A DNA stretch of 64,000 nucleotides from Pseudomonas sp. M47T1 (GTDB taxonomy: Bacteria; Pseudomonadota; Gammaproteobacteria; Pseudomonadales; Pseudomonadaceae), in contig NZ_AJWX01000027.1 of assembly GCF_000263855.1 (NCBI RefSeq), forward strand, positions 26,597-90,596. Direction: 5' to 3'. Below the pieces are notes generated by a model. The model was not told the origin of the DNA and made no database searches. It saw only the letters and a program-made list of their open reading frames with translations. Each line of letters starts with the position of its first letter. The first letter of the stretch is position 1. This document shows positions 32,630 to 41,788 of this stretch, in pieces. A program made the translations under genes and the position numbers.

Positions 32630-34087
32630 TCAGCGGGCGGTGCGCAACTGGCGTTCGCTGTAGTAGTGGTCGTTCTTGTCGGTACCCGACTGGTAGAAGT
32701 AACCGTAGTCTTCCAGGTAGTACAGGGTATCGACACTTTGGCGCTTGTCGCTGTTCACGGTGCAGCGCATCAGTTTGGCCTGGCCGCTCAAGTGCGAATT
32801 GACCTGGCTGGCGCTGACCTGGCTCTTGATCGTGCACTGCACGGTGGCATGGTTGAGCACCGCGCCGGCGTTGCCGCTGACCGCGCTGGTGTCCAGCGCA
32901 ACGCCGACGCTGCCGCCTACCGGCAGGGTGCGCCAGTCGCCCTGGAACTGCGCGTCAATCACCGCCGAGCTTTCGAACACCGTATCCAGGCCATGGAAAG
33001 TGGTCTTGCTGGCCAGCGAGAACAGGCCACGGAAGGAGATCTCGCTGCTGTCGTAGCTGTCACTGCTGGAGCGCACCGCCAACTGGCCGGTAGCCGTATC
33101 GTGCTGGATAAAGGTGTCCACGTTCAACGGCACCGGGCCATTCGGGCCGTTGGCCGTACCGGTCTCGGCCAAGTAGGTCAGTGGCTTGCGTGGCGCCGGC
33201 AGGCCCAGCGTGTGGATGGCCGCCAAGGGCAACGCCATCACGCCCGGGAAAGGCCCGGCCAAGGGGGCTTTCAAGCGTGGGCTGAAGGGCGGCAACTTAT
33301 CCACGGCCTGCGGGCTGCCGCACAGGGCCTTGTAGGTGGCGCGGTTGTCGGTGTCGCGGGCCATCTGCTGCGCCTCAGGCACAAAGTGCACGATGCCGTC
33401 GGTCACGCGGTTGCGCTCGTCCACGTCAAAACCGGACAGCACTTTGAAGGTCTGCTGCTTGCAGTCCACCGCCACGTATTCACGCTTCTGCGCCATGGGC
33501 GCGTAGTAGGGCAGGTCGAAGGTTGTGACCGGCTCGTCCCAGGCGGTCCAGAAGCGCAGGCTGTCGCCTTGGGGCTTGATGCTGGCGCGGTCGACCAAGG
33601 TCTGCTGGCCGTTGGCGGCGGTGTGCACCACGCGCCAGTCAGGCGTCGGGGTGCTGTTGCAGGCCTCAATGAAATCGGGGTTCTTGAGCAGGGCTTCGGC
33701 CACGTCCTTGCGCATGCGCACGCCCGGCATGTACAGGCCGTCCTGGCTCTTGACGTAGGAACGCTTGCCGCCGTCGAAGTACATCAGCTGCGCCGAGGGC
33801 TCCACGCAGGAGGCCTGGATCTGCATCATGATGTCCTGACGCAGGGTATCGTCCTTGGCGCGAATCACCATGAAGCTGAGCTGGTCGCCGTTGCGGAACA
33901 CGCTGTTGCTCAACGGCGTGCGCTTGACCATGTCGAACATCAGTTGGTTGGCCTTGTCTACCGGGGCCGGCACCTTGAGGGTGGGCTGGGCCTTGGCCAC
34001 GGGAGCCGTTGGCGCCGGGGTGGCCGCAGGCTGGTGGGCGCAGGCGGCGGTGGCTGCAATGGCTAGGGCAAGGGCAACGCGTTTCAT
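32630..34087 (-). CDS. Putative lipoprotein with surface-adhesin-E-like segment (paralogue 2)
   Basis: A 485-residue paralogue of the previous protein. The lipobox is ATAAC near residue 16 and a Pro/Ala-rich linker follows. Shared features include TPDWRVV, FWTAWDEPVTTFDLPYYAP, QKREYVAVDCKQQTFKVLSGFD, VDERNRVTDGIV and the end VDTLYYLEDYGYFYQSGTDKN. ATG 34087 was chosen for the signal peptide; the frame is open upstream without signal-like sequence. Function unknown. Duplicated envelope lipoproteins of this type could be assembly or surface factors, but nothing in the context supports one choice. Confidence 0.75.
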   Translation of the reverse strand: MKRVALALAIAATAACAHQPAATPAPTAPVAKAQPTLKVPAPVDKANQLMFDMVKRTPLSNSVFRNGDQLSFMVIRAKDDTLRQDIMMQIQASCVEPSAQLMYFDGGKRSYVKSQDGLYMPGVRMRKDVAEALLKNPDFIEACNSTPTPDWRVVHTAANGQQTLVDRASIKPQGDSLRFWTAWDEPVTTFDLPYYAPMAQKREYVAVDCKQQTFKVLSGFDVDERNRVTDGIVHFVPEAQQMARDTDNRATYKALCGSPQAVDKLPPFSPRLKAPLAGPFPGVMALPLAAIHTLGLPAPRKPLTYLAETGTANGPNGPVPLNVDTFIQHDTATGQLAVRSSSDSYDSSEISFRGLFSLASKTTFHGLDTVFESSAVIDAQFQGDWRTLPVGGSVGVALDTSAVSGNAGAVLNHATVQCTIKSQVSASQVNSHLSGQAKLMRCTVNSDKRQSVDTLYYLEDYGYFYQSGTDKNDHYYSERQLRTAR

Positions 34088-34205
34088 GGGCATTCCTGAT
34101 AGACCGACGGGCTTGGCACCGTCACCGCTGCCTGGCGGCAGCGGTGACAAGGTTGCGCGCAAAAGGGGCCATCTTAACGCTAGTCAGGCCCCACATTCAT
34201 GAACT

Positions 34206-35873
34206 TCATTTGATCAGCAGCCCTACCCCTCGGCCCCGTGGGTCGGACGCAGTCTCGACCTTGCGGCCGTCCACCTTGATGGCCTGGATGTCACCCATTT
34301 CCCAGCCCTGGTCTTCCAGGGTGTAGCCCATGGCCTTGAGCTCGTCGGCCGGCTGCCCGGTCAGCGGTGCGAAGCTGTCGAAGTAGAGGGTGTCCTTGGG
34401 CAGCAACTGGTGATGCACGCGCTGGGCCGCGACGGCCTTGGCCAACGGCAGGTGATAGTCGTACACGTTGTTGAGCACCTGGAAGATCGAGGTGAAGATC
34501 CGCGAGCCGCCCGGCGTGCCTACCACCATCGTCACCCGGCCGTCACGGGTGACGATGGTGGGGCTCATTGACGACAGCATGCGCTTGCCCGGCTCGATGG
34601 CGTTGGCGTCGCCACCCACCACGCCAAAGGCATTGGCGACGCCGGGCTTGGAACTGAAATCGTCCATCTCGTCGTTGAGCAGGAAGCCTGCGCCCTTCAC
34701 GACCACGCCGCTGCCGTAGTCCCAGTTCAGGGTGTAGGTGTTGCTCACCGCGTTGCCATCGTGGTCGATGATGGAGAAGTGCGTGGTCTGGTGCGCCTCA
34801 AGGCCGGGGTGCACATTCTCGGTAGCGGAAATAGCCGTGGGGTTGACCTCGTCGGCACGTTTGAGCAGGTAGGCCGGTGCAATCAGCTTATTGACCGGCA
34901 CATCGTTGAAGTCCGGGTCACCCAAGTAGTTGGCGCGGTCGGCGAACACGCGCTTTTCGATTTCCGCCAGCAGATGGATGTAGCGTGCGCAATTGAGCGG
35001 CACGTCCTTGAAGTCAGCCTTGCGAATGTCCTTGATGCCCAGCAGTTGCGCCAGGGCGATGCCGCCGGAGCTGGGCAACGGCGCGGTGTAGATCAGGTTG
35101 CCGCGCCAGTCGATGTGCAGCGGCCGGCGCCAGCTGACCTTGTAGTCGTGCAGGTCCTGCTTGGTGATCAGGCCCTTGTCGGCCTGCATCTGGGCCACCA
35201 GCAAGTCGGCGGTCTTGCCCTCGTAGAAGTCCTTGGCGCCCTGGTCGGCAATGCGCTCCAGGGTGTGCGCCAGCTCTGGCTGGCGGAAGGTCTGGCCGGG
35301 CTTCATGGTGCCAAAATAGTCGTTGAAGTTGGTCTGGCCATTGAACAGTTTCAGCGCGTCCTGGCGGTACTGGAACTGCTTGTCGGCGACGGTAAAACCT
35401 TCCCTGGCATAGCCGATGGCCGGGGTCAGCAGCTCGGCCCAGGGCAGTTTGCCGAAGCGCTTGTGGGCTTCCCACAGCCCCAGCACGGTGCCGGGCACGC
35501 CACTGGCGCGGGCGCCCACCAGGCTGAGGTTTTCGATGACCTGGCCCTTGTCGTCCAGGTACATGTTGCGGCTCGCCGCCTTGGGCGCGGTTTCGCGGTA
35601 GTCGAGGAAGTAGGCTTTGCCCTTCACGTACAGGGTCATGAAACCGCCACCGCCCAGGTTACCGGCTTCGGGGTAGGTCACCGCCAGGGTGAAGGCCGTG
35701 GCCACGGCGGCGTCCACCGCGTTGCCGCCTTTCTTGAGAATCTGCGCCGCCACCTTGGCGCCATATTGATCGGGCGCTGCTACGGCGCCGGCTTCCAGCA
35801 ACGCGGCATAAGAGGAGGAACTGGCGACAATGGCCGCGCTCAGGGCAAGGGTCTTGAACAACACAATACGCAT
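34206..35873 (-). CDS. ggt: Gamma-glutamyltransferase
   Basis: A 555-residue periplasmic Ntn-hydrolase that transfers or hydrolyses gamma-glutamyl groups of glutathione and similar compounds. A signal peptide (about residues 1-24, ending SSYA) precedes AGAVAAPDQYGAKVA. The autocleavage threonine is in HQTTHFSIIDHDGNAVSNTYT; the downstream small-subunit residues MSSMSPTIV and TPGGSRIF are in place. Length fits the family. Single gene with its own Shine-Dalgarno (AAGGA). In principle it could also act on extracellular gamma-glutamyl amides, but no link to the distant gmaS is shown. Confidence 0.94.
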   Translation of the reverse strand: MRIVLFKTLALSAAIVASSSSYAALLEAGAVAAPDQYGAKVAAQILKKGGNAVDAAVATAFTLAVTYPEAGNLGGGGFMTLYVKGKAYFLDYRETAPKAASRNMYLDDKGQVIENLSLVGARASGVPGTVLGLWEAHKRFGKLPWAELLTPAIGYAREGFTVADKQFQYRQDALKLFNGQTNFNDYFGTMKPGQTFRQPELAHTLERIADQGAKDFYEGKTADLLVAQMQADKGLITKQDLHDYKVSWRRPLHIDWRGNLIYTAPLPSSGGIALAQLLGIKDIRKADFKDVPLNCARYIHLLAEIEKRVFADRANYLGDPDFNDVPVNKLIAPAYLLKRADEVNPTAISATENVHPGLEAHQTTHFSIIDHDGNAVSNTYTLNWDYGSGVVVKGAGFLLNDEMDDFSSKPGVANAFGVVGGDANAIEPGKRMLSSMSPTIVTRDGRVTMVVGTPGGSRIFTSIFQVLNNVYDYHLPLAKAVAAQRVHHQLLPKDTLYFDSFAPLTGQPADELKAMGYTLEDQGWEMGDIQAIKVDGRKVETASDPRGRGVGLLIK

Positions 35874-35999
35874 CGGGTGTCCTTACTGTTGTTTTGGATT
35901 GCAGGCAACAGTTAGGCCCAGGTGGGCTGAGCTTTCAACCCCGACACGGGAAATCCCTTGGGGCTCCTTGCCTCGCTGGAGATCTGCAGTGCAGGTGAG

Positions 36000-36030
36000 G
36001 GCCAGCGCAGCCTGGCGGCCGCGGCTACAG
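36000..36030. repeat. Single GCGGCTAC-type repeat
   Basis: GGCCAGCGCAGCCTGGCGGC followed by CGCGGCTACAGC, one copy of the element seen as pairs at 21766-21858 and 38102-38163. Located between ggt and the LysR gene. Confidence 0.55.
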
Positions 36031-36033
36031 CAT

Positions 36034-36990
36034 TTAGCTATCTGCTTGGGCGTAGCACGCCAGTTTTTCCTGCATGAAGTCCAGGAAACACTGGATGCGC
36101 AGCGCCAGTTGCGAGTTGCGGTAATACACCGCGTTGATCAACTGTCGGTAGCCACTGTTGGCCTGGGCCAGCAACGGCACCAGGCGGCCCTGGGCAATGT
36201 CGTGGTGGGTCATGAAGTCTGACAGGCAGACAATCCCTTCCCCGGCCAGAGCCAGTTGGCGCAAGGTTTCGCCACTGGACGCGCACAGCCGCGGGATGAC
36301 CTGCAAGCGGTCGCCCTCGGCGTGGCGCAGCGGCCACTGGTTGAGGTGTTCGGGTTGAGTGAAGCCCAGCAGGCAGTGTTGCCCCAGGTCCTCCACCCGT
36401 TCCGGCGTGCCGTGGCGGCGCAGGTATTCGGGGCTGGCCAGGATGTTCAACGGGCTGCGGCCCAACAGGCGCGCATGCAAGGTAGAGTCGGCCAGCACGC
36501 CGATGCGGATGGCAATGTCGGTGCTCTGCTCCAGCAGGTCGATCAGCAGGTCGTCGGTGTTGAGTTCCAGGACGATGTCCGGGTAGCGCTCACGGAATTC
36601 GCCGATGTAGGGGACGATGGCGTGCAGCATGAACGGCGAGGCCGCATTGACACGCAGGCGCCCGGCCGGGGTTTGCTGACGCAACGCCAGGCGCTCTTCC
36701 AGTTCATCCATCTGCTGCAGGATCTGCTTGGCCCGCTCGAAGAAATACCGGCCTTCCTCGGTCAGGTCCATGCGCCGGGTGGTGCGGTTGATCAGCGTGG
36801 TATCAAGCTTGGCTTCCAGCCGCGACAGCGTGCGGCTGATGGCCGATGGAGTTTGCCCCACCTGTTCGGCCGCCGCTGAAATGGAACCGCACTCGATGAC
36901 CGAGATGAATACCTGGAGTTCGTCTGATCTGGCTTTCAACCTGGGTTTCCCTGTAAGGCTTGCCGGCACATCGGCTTGCACAATGGACAC
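36034..36990 (-). CDS. LysR-family transcriptional regulator
   Basis: A 318-residue regulator. The N-terminal winged helix reads ISAAAEQVGQTPSAISRTLSRLEAKL and the effector domain begins near residue 100 (LRVNAASPFMLHAIVPYI). The start is a GTG at 36990, with no ATG before the HTH. It lies 10 bases after mdaB on the same strand, so it may be co-transcribed with it rather than divergent, and is likely to control the quinone-reductase locus. The 160 bases downstream hold only a GCGGCTAC-type repeat near 36020. Confidence 0.88.
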   Translation of the reverse strand: MSIVQADVPASLTGKPRLKARSDELQVFISVIECGSISAAAEQVGQTPSAISRTLSRLEAKLDTTLINRTTRRMDLTEEGRYFFERAKQILQQMDELEERLALRQQTPAGRLRVNAASPFMLHAIVPYIGEFRERYPDIVLELNTDDLLIDLLEQSTDIAIRIGVLADSTLHARLLGRSPLNILASPEYLRRHGTPERVEDLGQHCLLGFTQPEHLNQWPLRHAEGDRLQVIPRLCASSGETLRQLALAGEGIVCLSDFMTHHDIAQGRLVPLLAQANSGYRQLINAVYYRNSQLALRIQCFLDFMQEKLACYAQADS

Positions 36991-37000
36991 CCACTTTACC

Positions 37001-37591
37001 TCACAGCGAGAAGCCCAACACCTGAGCCAGGTGAGCCTTGTAGTGCTCCACGTGCTCTTCGATATTGGGGCGCTTCATCACGTCGGTCGCCAGGAAGGTC
37101 GGCAGGCCAGTCATACCCAGGAACTGGTTGGCCTTGTGAAACGGGAAATACACGGCGTCCACGCCCTTGGCTTCGAAGAAGTCGCTGGGGTCGTCGAATG
37201 CCTGTTGCGGGGCGTTCCAGGTCAGCGACAGCATGTACTGCTTGCCGTGGATCAAGCCGCCGCTGCCGTACTTCTGCGAGGCATCGGAGCGGGTGCGACC
37301 GTCGCTGGCGTACAGGCTGCCATGGCCTTCGGTGAACACGTCGTCGACGTACTTCTTCACCGTCCAGGGCGCGCCCATCCACCAGCCGGGCATTTGATAG
37401 ATGATCACGTCGGCCCAAAGGAATTTCTGCACTTCCTCGGCCGTGTCGTAGCCGCCGTCGATGAAGGTGGTTTTCACGTCGAAACCGGCATGGTCCAGCA
37501 ATGCAACGGCCGCGTCGTGCAGGGTGGCGTTGTAACGGCCGTCGGAGTGGGCGAATTGCTTGCCGCCGTTGAGCAGGAGAATCTTTTTCAT
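37001..37591 (-). CDS. mdaB: NAD(P)H:quinone oxidoreductase, MdaB type
   Basis: A 196-residue flavodoxin-fold enzyme that reduces quinones by two electrons using FAD. The N-terminus MKKILLLNGGKQFAHSDGRYN, the IIYQMPGWWMGAPWTVKKYVDDVF core and YGSGGLIHGKQYMLSLTWNAP are typical of MdaB. ATG 37591 with GAGG upstream is preferred over an ATG six codons earlier. The divergent gene at 37744 is a YgiN-like quinol monooxygenase; E. coli mdaB and ygiN are neighbours too and act in a quinone redox cycle. Confidence 0.93.
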   Translation of the reverse strand: MKKILLLNGGKQFAHSDGRYNATLHDAAVALLDHAGFDVKTTFIDGGYDTAEEVQKFLWADVIIYQMPGWWMGAPWTVKKYVDDVFTEGHGSLYASDGRTRSDASQKYGSGGLIHGKQYMLSLTWNAPQQAFDDPSDFFEAKGVDAVYFPFHKANQFLGMTGLPTFLATDVMKRPNIEEHVEHYKAHLAQVLGFSL

Positions 37592-37743
37592 GGGGGAAGC
37601 CTCGGTCAATGAATGAGGCGCACTTTACCGGGGTGTCGCACGGTGAATAAGCGGCGGCGGGGCAAAATACATTTGCCTGAAAGTCACGAGTACGCGCGGA
37701 TTATTGCCTTTAGAATCCTGGCATCCCAACTGGAGGCTTTCCC

Positions 37744-38061
37744 ATGCACGAGCAATACGGTTTCATCCTCAAGGCCAAGACCCAACCGCACATGGCCGAT
37801 GCGTTCCGCAGCCTGTTCCTGGGTTACGTGGAGGCCAGCCGCAGCGAGCCTGGCTGCATTGAATACCACATGCTGCGCGACCTGAACGACCCCACCCTGT
37901 TCGTGTTCTACGAAATCTGGGCGTCGAAAACCGACCTGGATGTGCATTCGGGGTTGCCGCACATGGCGGCGTTCTTTGAGCAGCGCATGGAATACCTGGA
38001 GGCTGATTTCGACATTCAGCGGGTGCAGATGCTGAGCCCTGCCAGTGCCGGGCGCGCCTGA
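37744..38061 (+). CDS. Putative quinol monooxygenase (ABM family, YgiN-like)
   Basis: A 105-residue antibiotic-biosynthesis-monooxygenase (ABM) fold protein with SEPGCIEYHMLRD, VFYEIWASKTDLDVHSGLPH and FFEQRM, the usual beta-alpha-beta dimeric ferredoxin pattern. YgiN oxidises menadiol; combined with MdaB it would form a quinone-quinol cycle. The gap of 152 bases to mdaB is a shared divergent promoter region. Function by homology and context. Confidence 0.88.
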   Translation: MHEQYGFILKAKTQPHMADAFRSLFLGYVEASRSEPGCIEYHMLRDLNDPTLFVFYEIWASKTDLDVHSGLPHMAAFFEQRMEYLEADFDIQRVQMLSPASAGRA

Positions 38062-38101
38062 TCGTCATCCTCTGGCCGAAAAACTCCAGCGTTCACACCC
38101 G

Positions 38102-38163
38102 CCAGCGCAGCCCGGCGGCAGCGGCGAAACCCACCCTGTAACCGCTGCCGCAGGCTGCGCTGG
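38102..38163. repeat. Inverted repeat of the GCGCAGCC family
   Basis: CCAGCGCAGCC (38102-38112) and GGCTGCGCTGG (38153-38163) are perfect complements, with CAGCGG/CCGCTG pairs inside. It separates the converging ABM and TauE-type genes. Confidence 0.7.
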
Positions 38164-38201
38164 CCATCCGTTTCACTGCAAAACTCAAATGCATGGGGTA
38201 A

Positions 38202-38966
38202 TCAGCCATTGATGAGCAGGTGCGCGCCCAACATTGCCAGGCCAATAAAGAACACCCGCTTGAACAGCGCCGCGCTGATGCGCTGGCGCAACCATTGCCC
38301 CACCTGCATACCGATCAGCGCGGGCAGCAGCATTACCAGCGACGCCCCCAGCTCGCCGCTGCCCAGCTCGCCGTGCCACAGCAGTCCGGCGGCCAACGCC
38401 AGGGTCGAGACGCTGAATGACAGGCCCAGCGCCTGCACCAACTCGTCTCGGCTAAGCCCCAGGGCTTGCAGGTAAGGCACCGCCGGAATCACGAACACCC
38501 CAGTAGCTGCGGTGATAATCCCGGTGGCGATGCCGCACACCGGACCCAGCCAGCGTTCATGCCGGGCCGCCACCCTCAGCACCGGCAGGAACAGGCCGCA
38601 CATCGCATACGCCACCAGGGCACCGCCCAGCGCCCGCGCCACCCACTGGCCGCCATCCATGCCCAGCCACAGGCTGCCGATGCCCGTGCCGATGAAAATG
38701 GCCAGCAGCATGGGCCACAGCCGCACGATCAAGCCGCGCAAATGGCCGCCCAGCAGCAATTGCCACAGGTTGGTAAAGGTGGACGGCACAATCAGCAACG
38801 CCGCTGCATGTGCGGGCGCCATAGCCAGCCCCAGCAAGCCCATGGACACGGTGGGCAGCCCCAAGCCGATCACGCCCTTCACCGTGCCAGCCAGCAAGAA
38901 GGTCGCCAACACCAGCAGCGACAAGCCCCAGCCCATTTCCTGATACAGCGAGAGTAGTGTGTTCAT
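38202..38966 (-). CDS. Sulfite exporter TauE/SafE family membrane protein
   Basis: A 254-residue protein with about eight hydrophobic segments. The TauE/SafE signature is seen as LLAGTVKGVIGLGLPTVSM near the N-terminus and GIATGIITAATGVFVIP in the middle. The family exports sulfite, sulfonates or other small organic anions. ATG 38966 gives the normal N-terminus; upstream open frame is not used. It is divergent from a LysR regulator with an 86-base gap, so it is probably that regulator's target. Confidence 0.88.
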   Translation of the reverse strand: MNTLLSLYQEMGWGLSLLVLATFLLAGTVKGVIGLGLPTVSMGLLGLAMAPAHAAALLIVPSTFTNLWQLLLGGHLRGLIVRLWPMLLAIFIGTGIGSLWLGMDGGQWVARALGGALVAYAMCGLFLPVLRVAARHERWLGPVCGIATGIITAATGVFVIPAVPYLQALGLSRDELVQALGLSFSVSTLALAAGLLWHGELGSGELGASLVMLLPALIGMQVGQWLRQRISAALFKRVFFIGLAMLGAHLLING

Positions 38967-39052
38967 GGCGCCATGCTGCACCCAGGCCCCGCGGTTGAAA
39001 ATCTGCCATATACTGAGCCAGCCTCTTGCTCTGATTGAGGCTGGAACCTGCC

Positions 39053-39961
39053 ATGCATTTCGACCTGATCGACCTTCGGCTGTTTTTGCACACCCTGGAC
39101 AGCGGCAACATGACCGCCGGCGCCCAGCGCAGCCACCTGTCATTGGCCGCCGCAAGCGCGCGTATCCGGGCCATGGAGGCGTCGCTGGGCATCGCCCTGT
39201 TCGAGCGTAACCGCCGTGGCGTTCAGCCTACCGCTGCCGGCCAGGCTCTGGGCGAGCACAGCCGACGGGTGTTGCAGCAGGTAGAACACCTGCAATTCGA
39301 CCTGGCGCAATACGCGCAAGGCATTCAGGGCCAGGTGCGCCTGCTGTGCAACACCGCCGCCCTCACCGAATACCTGCCGGAATTGCTCGGCGACTTCCTG
39401 CAACGCCACCCTGGTGTGGACGTGGACGTCGAGGAAATGCCCAGCCTGCGTATCCTCCAGGCCCTGCGCCAAGGCGCGGCGCCGCTAGGCATCATTTCCG
39501 ACGCCGTGGCCACCGATGGCTTGCAGGCCCGCGCGTTTCGCGACGACCCCCTGGTGCTGATCATGCCCGTCAACCACCCGCTGGCGCGCCAGGCCACGGT
39601 CACCTTTGCCGACAGCCTGGCCTACGGTCACGTGGCGCTGGCGGTAAACAACGCCCTCGGCATTCTGGTGGAAGAGCAGGCGCTGCACAGCGGCCGGCGC
39701 ATGCAGGTGCGGGTGCGCGCGGAGGGTTTTGACGGCGCGGTGCGCATGGTGGCCCGTGGTGCGGGGGTGGCCGTGGTGCCGCTGGCTGCGGTCAAGCGTT
39801 GCCAGGGCCAGCTTGAGTTTGCCAGTCGCCCACTGCACGAGCCCTGGGCGGCGCGGCGCCTTTTACTGTGTTCGGCAGACTTCAGCACCCTGCCCGGCCA
39901 TGCCCAGGCATTGCTGGCCAGCCTGGCACCCGACAAATTGTTACTTGATACGACTCGGTAA
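39053..39961 (+). CDS. LysR-family transcriptional regulator
   Basis: A 302-residue regulator with winged helix GNMTAGAQRSHLSLAAASARIRAME and effector domain from about residue 90 (GQVRLLCNTAALTEYLPELL). LEVPDLI-like specificity cannot be read. ATG 39053 was preferred to an upstream GTG-type start six codons earlier. It is divergent from the TauE/SafE exporter, its probable target. Confidence 0.9.
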   Translation: MHFDLIDLRLFLHTLDSGNMTAGAQRSHLSLAAASARIRAMEASLGIALFERNRRGVQPTAAGQALGEHSRRVLQQVEHLQFDLAQYAQGIQGQVRLLCNTAALTEYLPELLGDFLQRHPGVDVDVEEMPSLRILQALRQGAAPLGIISDAVATDGLQARAFRDDPLVLIMPVNHPLARQATVTFADSLAYGHVALAVNNALGILVEEQALHSGRRMQVRVRAEGFDGAVRMVARGAGVAVVPLAAVKRCQGQLEFASRPLHEPWAARRLLLCSADFSTLPGHAQALLASLAPDKLLLDTTR

Positions 39962-40000
39962 TCCGGTACCTTTTGCCCATCACTGGCCGGAAACTTCCCC

Positions 40001-41323
40001 ATGCTCAAGCCCCTCAGCCTGTTGCGACGCCGCTTCACCTCCATCCGCTGGCGCACGCGCATCACCCTGTGGGTAGCGGCGACGGTCGCAGGGCTGCTGG
40101 TGGTGATGTTCGCCCGGCTGGCCGACATGGCCCTGGGGCTGTTCGCCACCCAGACCGCCGCACGGCCCTGGCTGCCCTTTGTCTACACGCCGCTGGTGGG
40201 CATGCTGGTGGTGTGGTTGACCACGCGTTTCTTCCCCGGCAGCCAGGGCAGCGGCATCCCCCAGGTGATTGCTGCCACGCGCCTGGCGAGCCAGGGCAAG
40301 CCGGTTAACCGCCTGGTGTCGTTGCGCATCGCGGCGGCCAAAATCGGCCTCGGGACCCTGTCCCTGACCGGCGGTTTCAGCGCCGGGCGCGAGGGGCCGT
40401 CGGTGCAGGTGGCGGCCTCGATCATGCATTTCTTCCATCGTTTCCTGCCCAACGCCCGGGTTATTCGCGCCAATGACCTGATTCTGGCCGGTGGCGCCGC
40501 GGGTATCGCCGCCGCCTTCAACACCCCCCTGGCGGGCGTCGCCTTCGCCGTGGAGGAACTTGGCCGCAAGCTGGAAACCCGTACCAGCGGCGTGTTGCTG
40601 AGCACCATCATTCTGTCGGGTATGGTCGCCATCGCCCTGCAGGGTAACTACAACTATTTCGGCCACTTCAATGTGCAGGGCGTCACCCTCGATATCATTG
40701 TCCCGGCACTGGCCGCCGGCATTGGCTGTGGCGTGCTGGGCGGGTTATTCAGCCGCATGCTGCTGTGGCCCCAGCGCCATGCGCACCTGCCACTGTGGCA
40801 ATGGCGGCGCCGGCACCCGGTGTGGTTCGCGGGCATTTGCGGCCTGCTGGTGGCGGTACTGGGCTGGCTGAGCGGCGGCATGTCCTACGGCAGTGGTTAC
40901 GTGGTGACCACGCAGATCATCACCCATGACATGGGCATTCCCTGGCACGCGCCCATCACCCGCTTCCTGGCCACGGTGGTGACTTACTTCAGCGGTATTC
41001 CGGGTGGCATCTTCGCGCCCTCCCTGGCTGTGGGCGCAGCCCTTGGGGCGAATGTGGCGGCCGTGTTCCACCTGGCGCCGCAGCCGATCATTGCCTTGTG
41101 CATGGTCGGTTTCCTGGCCGCCGTGACGCAATCGCCCATTACCTCGGCGATCATTGTCATGGAGATGATCGACAGCCACGGCCTGGTGATCAGCCTGATG
41201 GGCGTGGCCCTGATTGCCAAGGCGGTCAGCTCGCGCCTCGGGCCGGAGCTGTACCAGCAATTGGCCTTGGGCTTTCGCCCGGCGCCGGACGTCGTGGAGC
41301 CGGAGCGCAAACAGACACCTTGA
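40001..41323 (+). CDS. ClC-type chloride channel / proton-chloride exchanger
   Basis: A 440-residue inner-membrane protein. All ClC filter motifs are present: GSGIPQVIA, GREGPSVQVAAS with the gating glutamate, and the PGGIFAPSLAVGAALGAN segment; AGIAAAFNTPLAGVAFAVEEL is also typical. Ten or more hydrophobic segments fit the fold. The short cytoplasmic C-terminus has no CBS domains. It stands alone 39 bases after the LysR gene. Exchange of Cl- for protons, possibly in acid tolerance, is inferred from family. Confidence 0.92.
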   Translation: MLKPLSLLRRRFTSIRWRTRITLWVAATVAGLLVVMFARLADMALGLFATQTAARPWLPFVYTPLVGMLVVWLTTRFFPGSQGSGIPQVIAATRLASQGKPVNRLVSLRIAAAKIGLGTLSLTGGFSAGREGPSVQVAASIMHFFHRFLPNARVIRANDLILAGGAAGIAAAFNTPLAGVAFAVEELGRKLETRTSGVLLSTIILSGMVAIALQGNYNYFGHFNVQGVTLDIIVPALAAGIGCGVLGGLFSRMLLWPQRHAHLPLWQWRRRHPVWFAGICGLLVAVLGWLSGGMSYGSGYVVTTQIITHDMGIPWHAPITRFLATVVTYFSGIPGGIFAPSLAVGAALGANVAAVFHLAPQPIIALCMVGFLAAVTQSPITSAIIVMEMIDSHGLVISLMGVALIAKAVSSRLGPELYQQLALGFRPAPDVVEPERKQTP

Positions 41324-41398
41324 TGTCGACCTCAGGCATTCACGCCCGGCGCCCGGGCGTCAACATGCGGGCTCCTGAAATATCTGCCGGAGCCCCTC

Positions 41399-41743
41399 AT
41401 GTCCAAGCCTCTTGTTGTACTGCGCGACACCCATCCCCTGCCCGTGCTGGACGCCTGCAAATGGGAGAAGCTGGAAGGCGACCCGCACACCGTCAACCTC
41501 AATGCCTACACCAGCGAAGACGGTAGCAAGATCATGGGCACTTGGATCTGCACGCCGGGCAAGTGGCGCGTGGATTACGTGAAGTGGGAATACTGCCATT
41601 TCCAGGAAGGCTACTGCGTGATCACCCCGGACGGCATGGAACCGGTGCACCTGCGGGCGGGCGATATCTTCATTGTCGAGCCGGGGATGAAAGGCACCTG
41701 GGAAGTAGTGGAAACCGTGCGCAAGTATTTCGTCTTCGCCTAA
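41399..41743 (+). CDS. Cupin domain-containing protein (Cupin_3 / DUF861 type)
   Basis: A 114-residue single-domain cupin. GTWICTPGKWRVDY, then EYCHFQEGYCVITPDGMEPVHLRAGDIFIVEPGMKGTW fits Cupin_3 proteins, some related to ureidoglycine aminohydrolase-type cupins. GGAG lies before ATG 41399. Function unknown; the next genes converge and give no clue. Confidence 0.85.
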   Translation: MSKPLVVLRDTHPLPVLDACKWEKLEGDPHTVNLNAYTSEDGSKIMGTWICTPGKWRVDYVKWEYCHFQEGYCVITPDGMEPVHLRAGDIFIVEPGMKGTWEVVETVRKYFVFA

Positions 41744-41788
41744 AGCCGGCACAGCTACCCCGCAGCTGCCGCCAGGCTTCATTCAACG

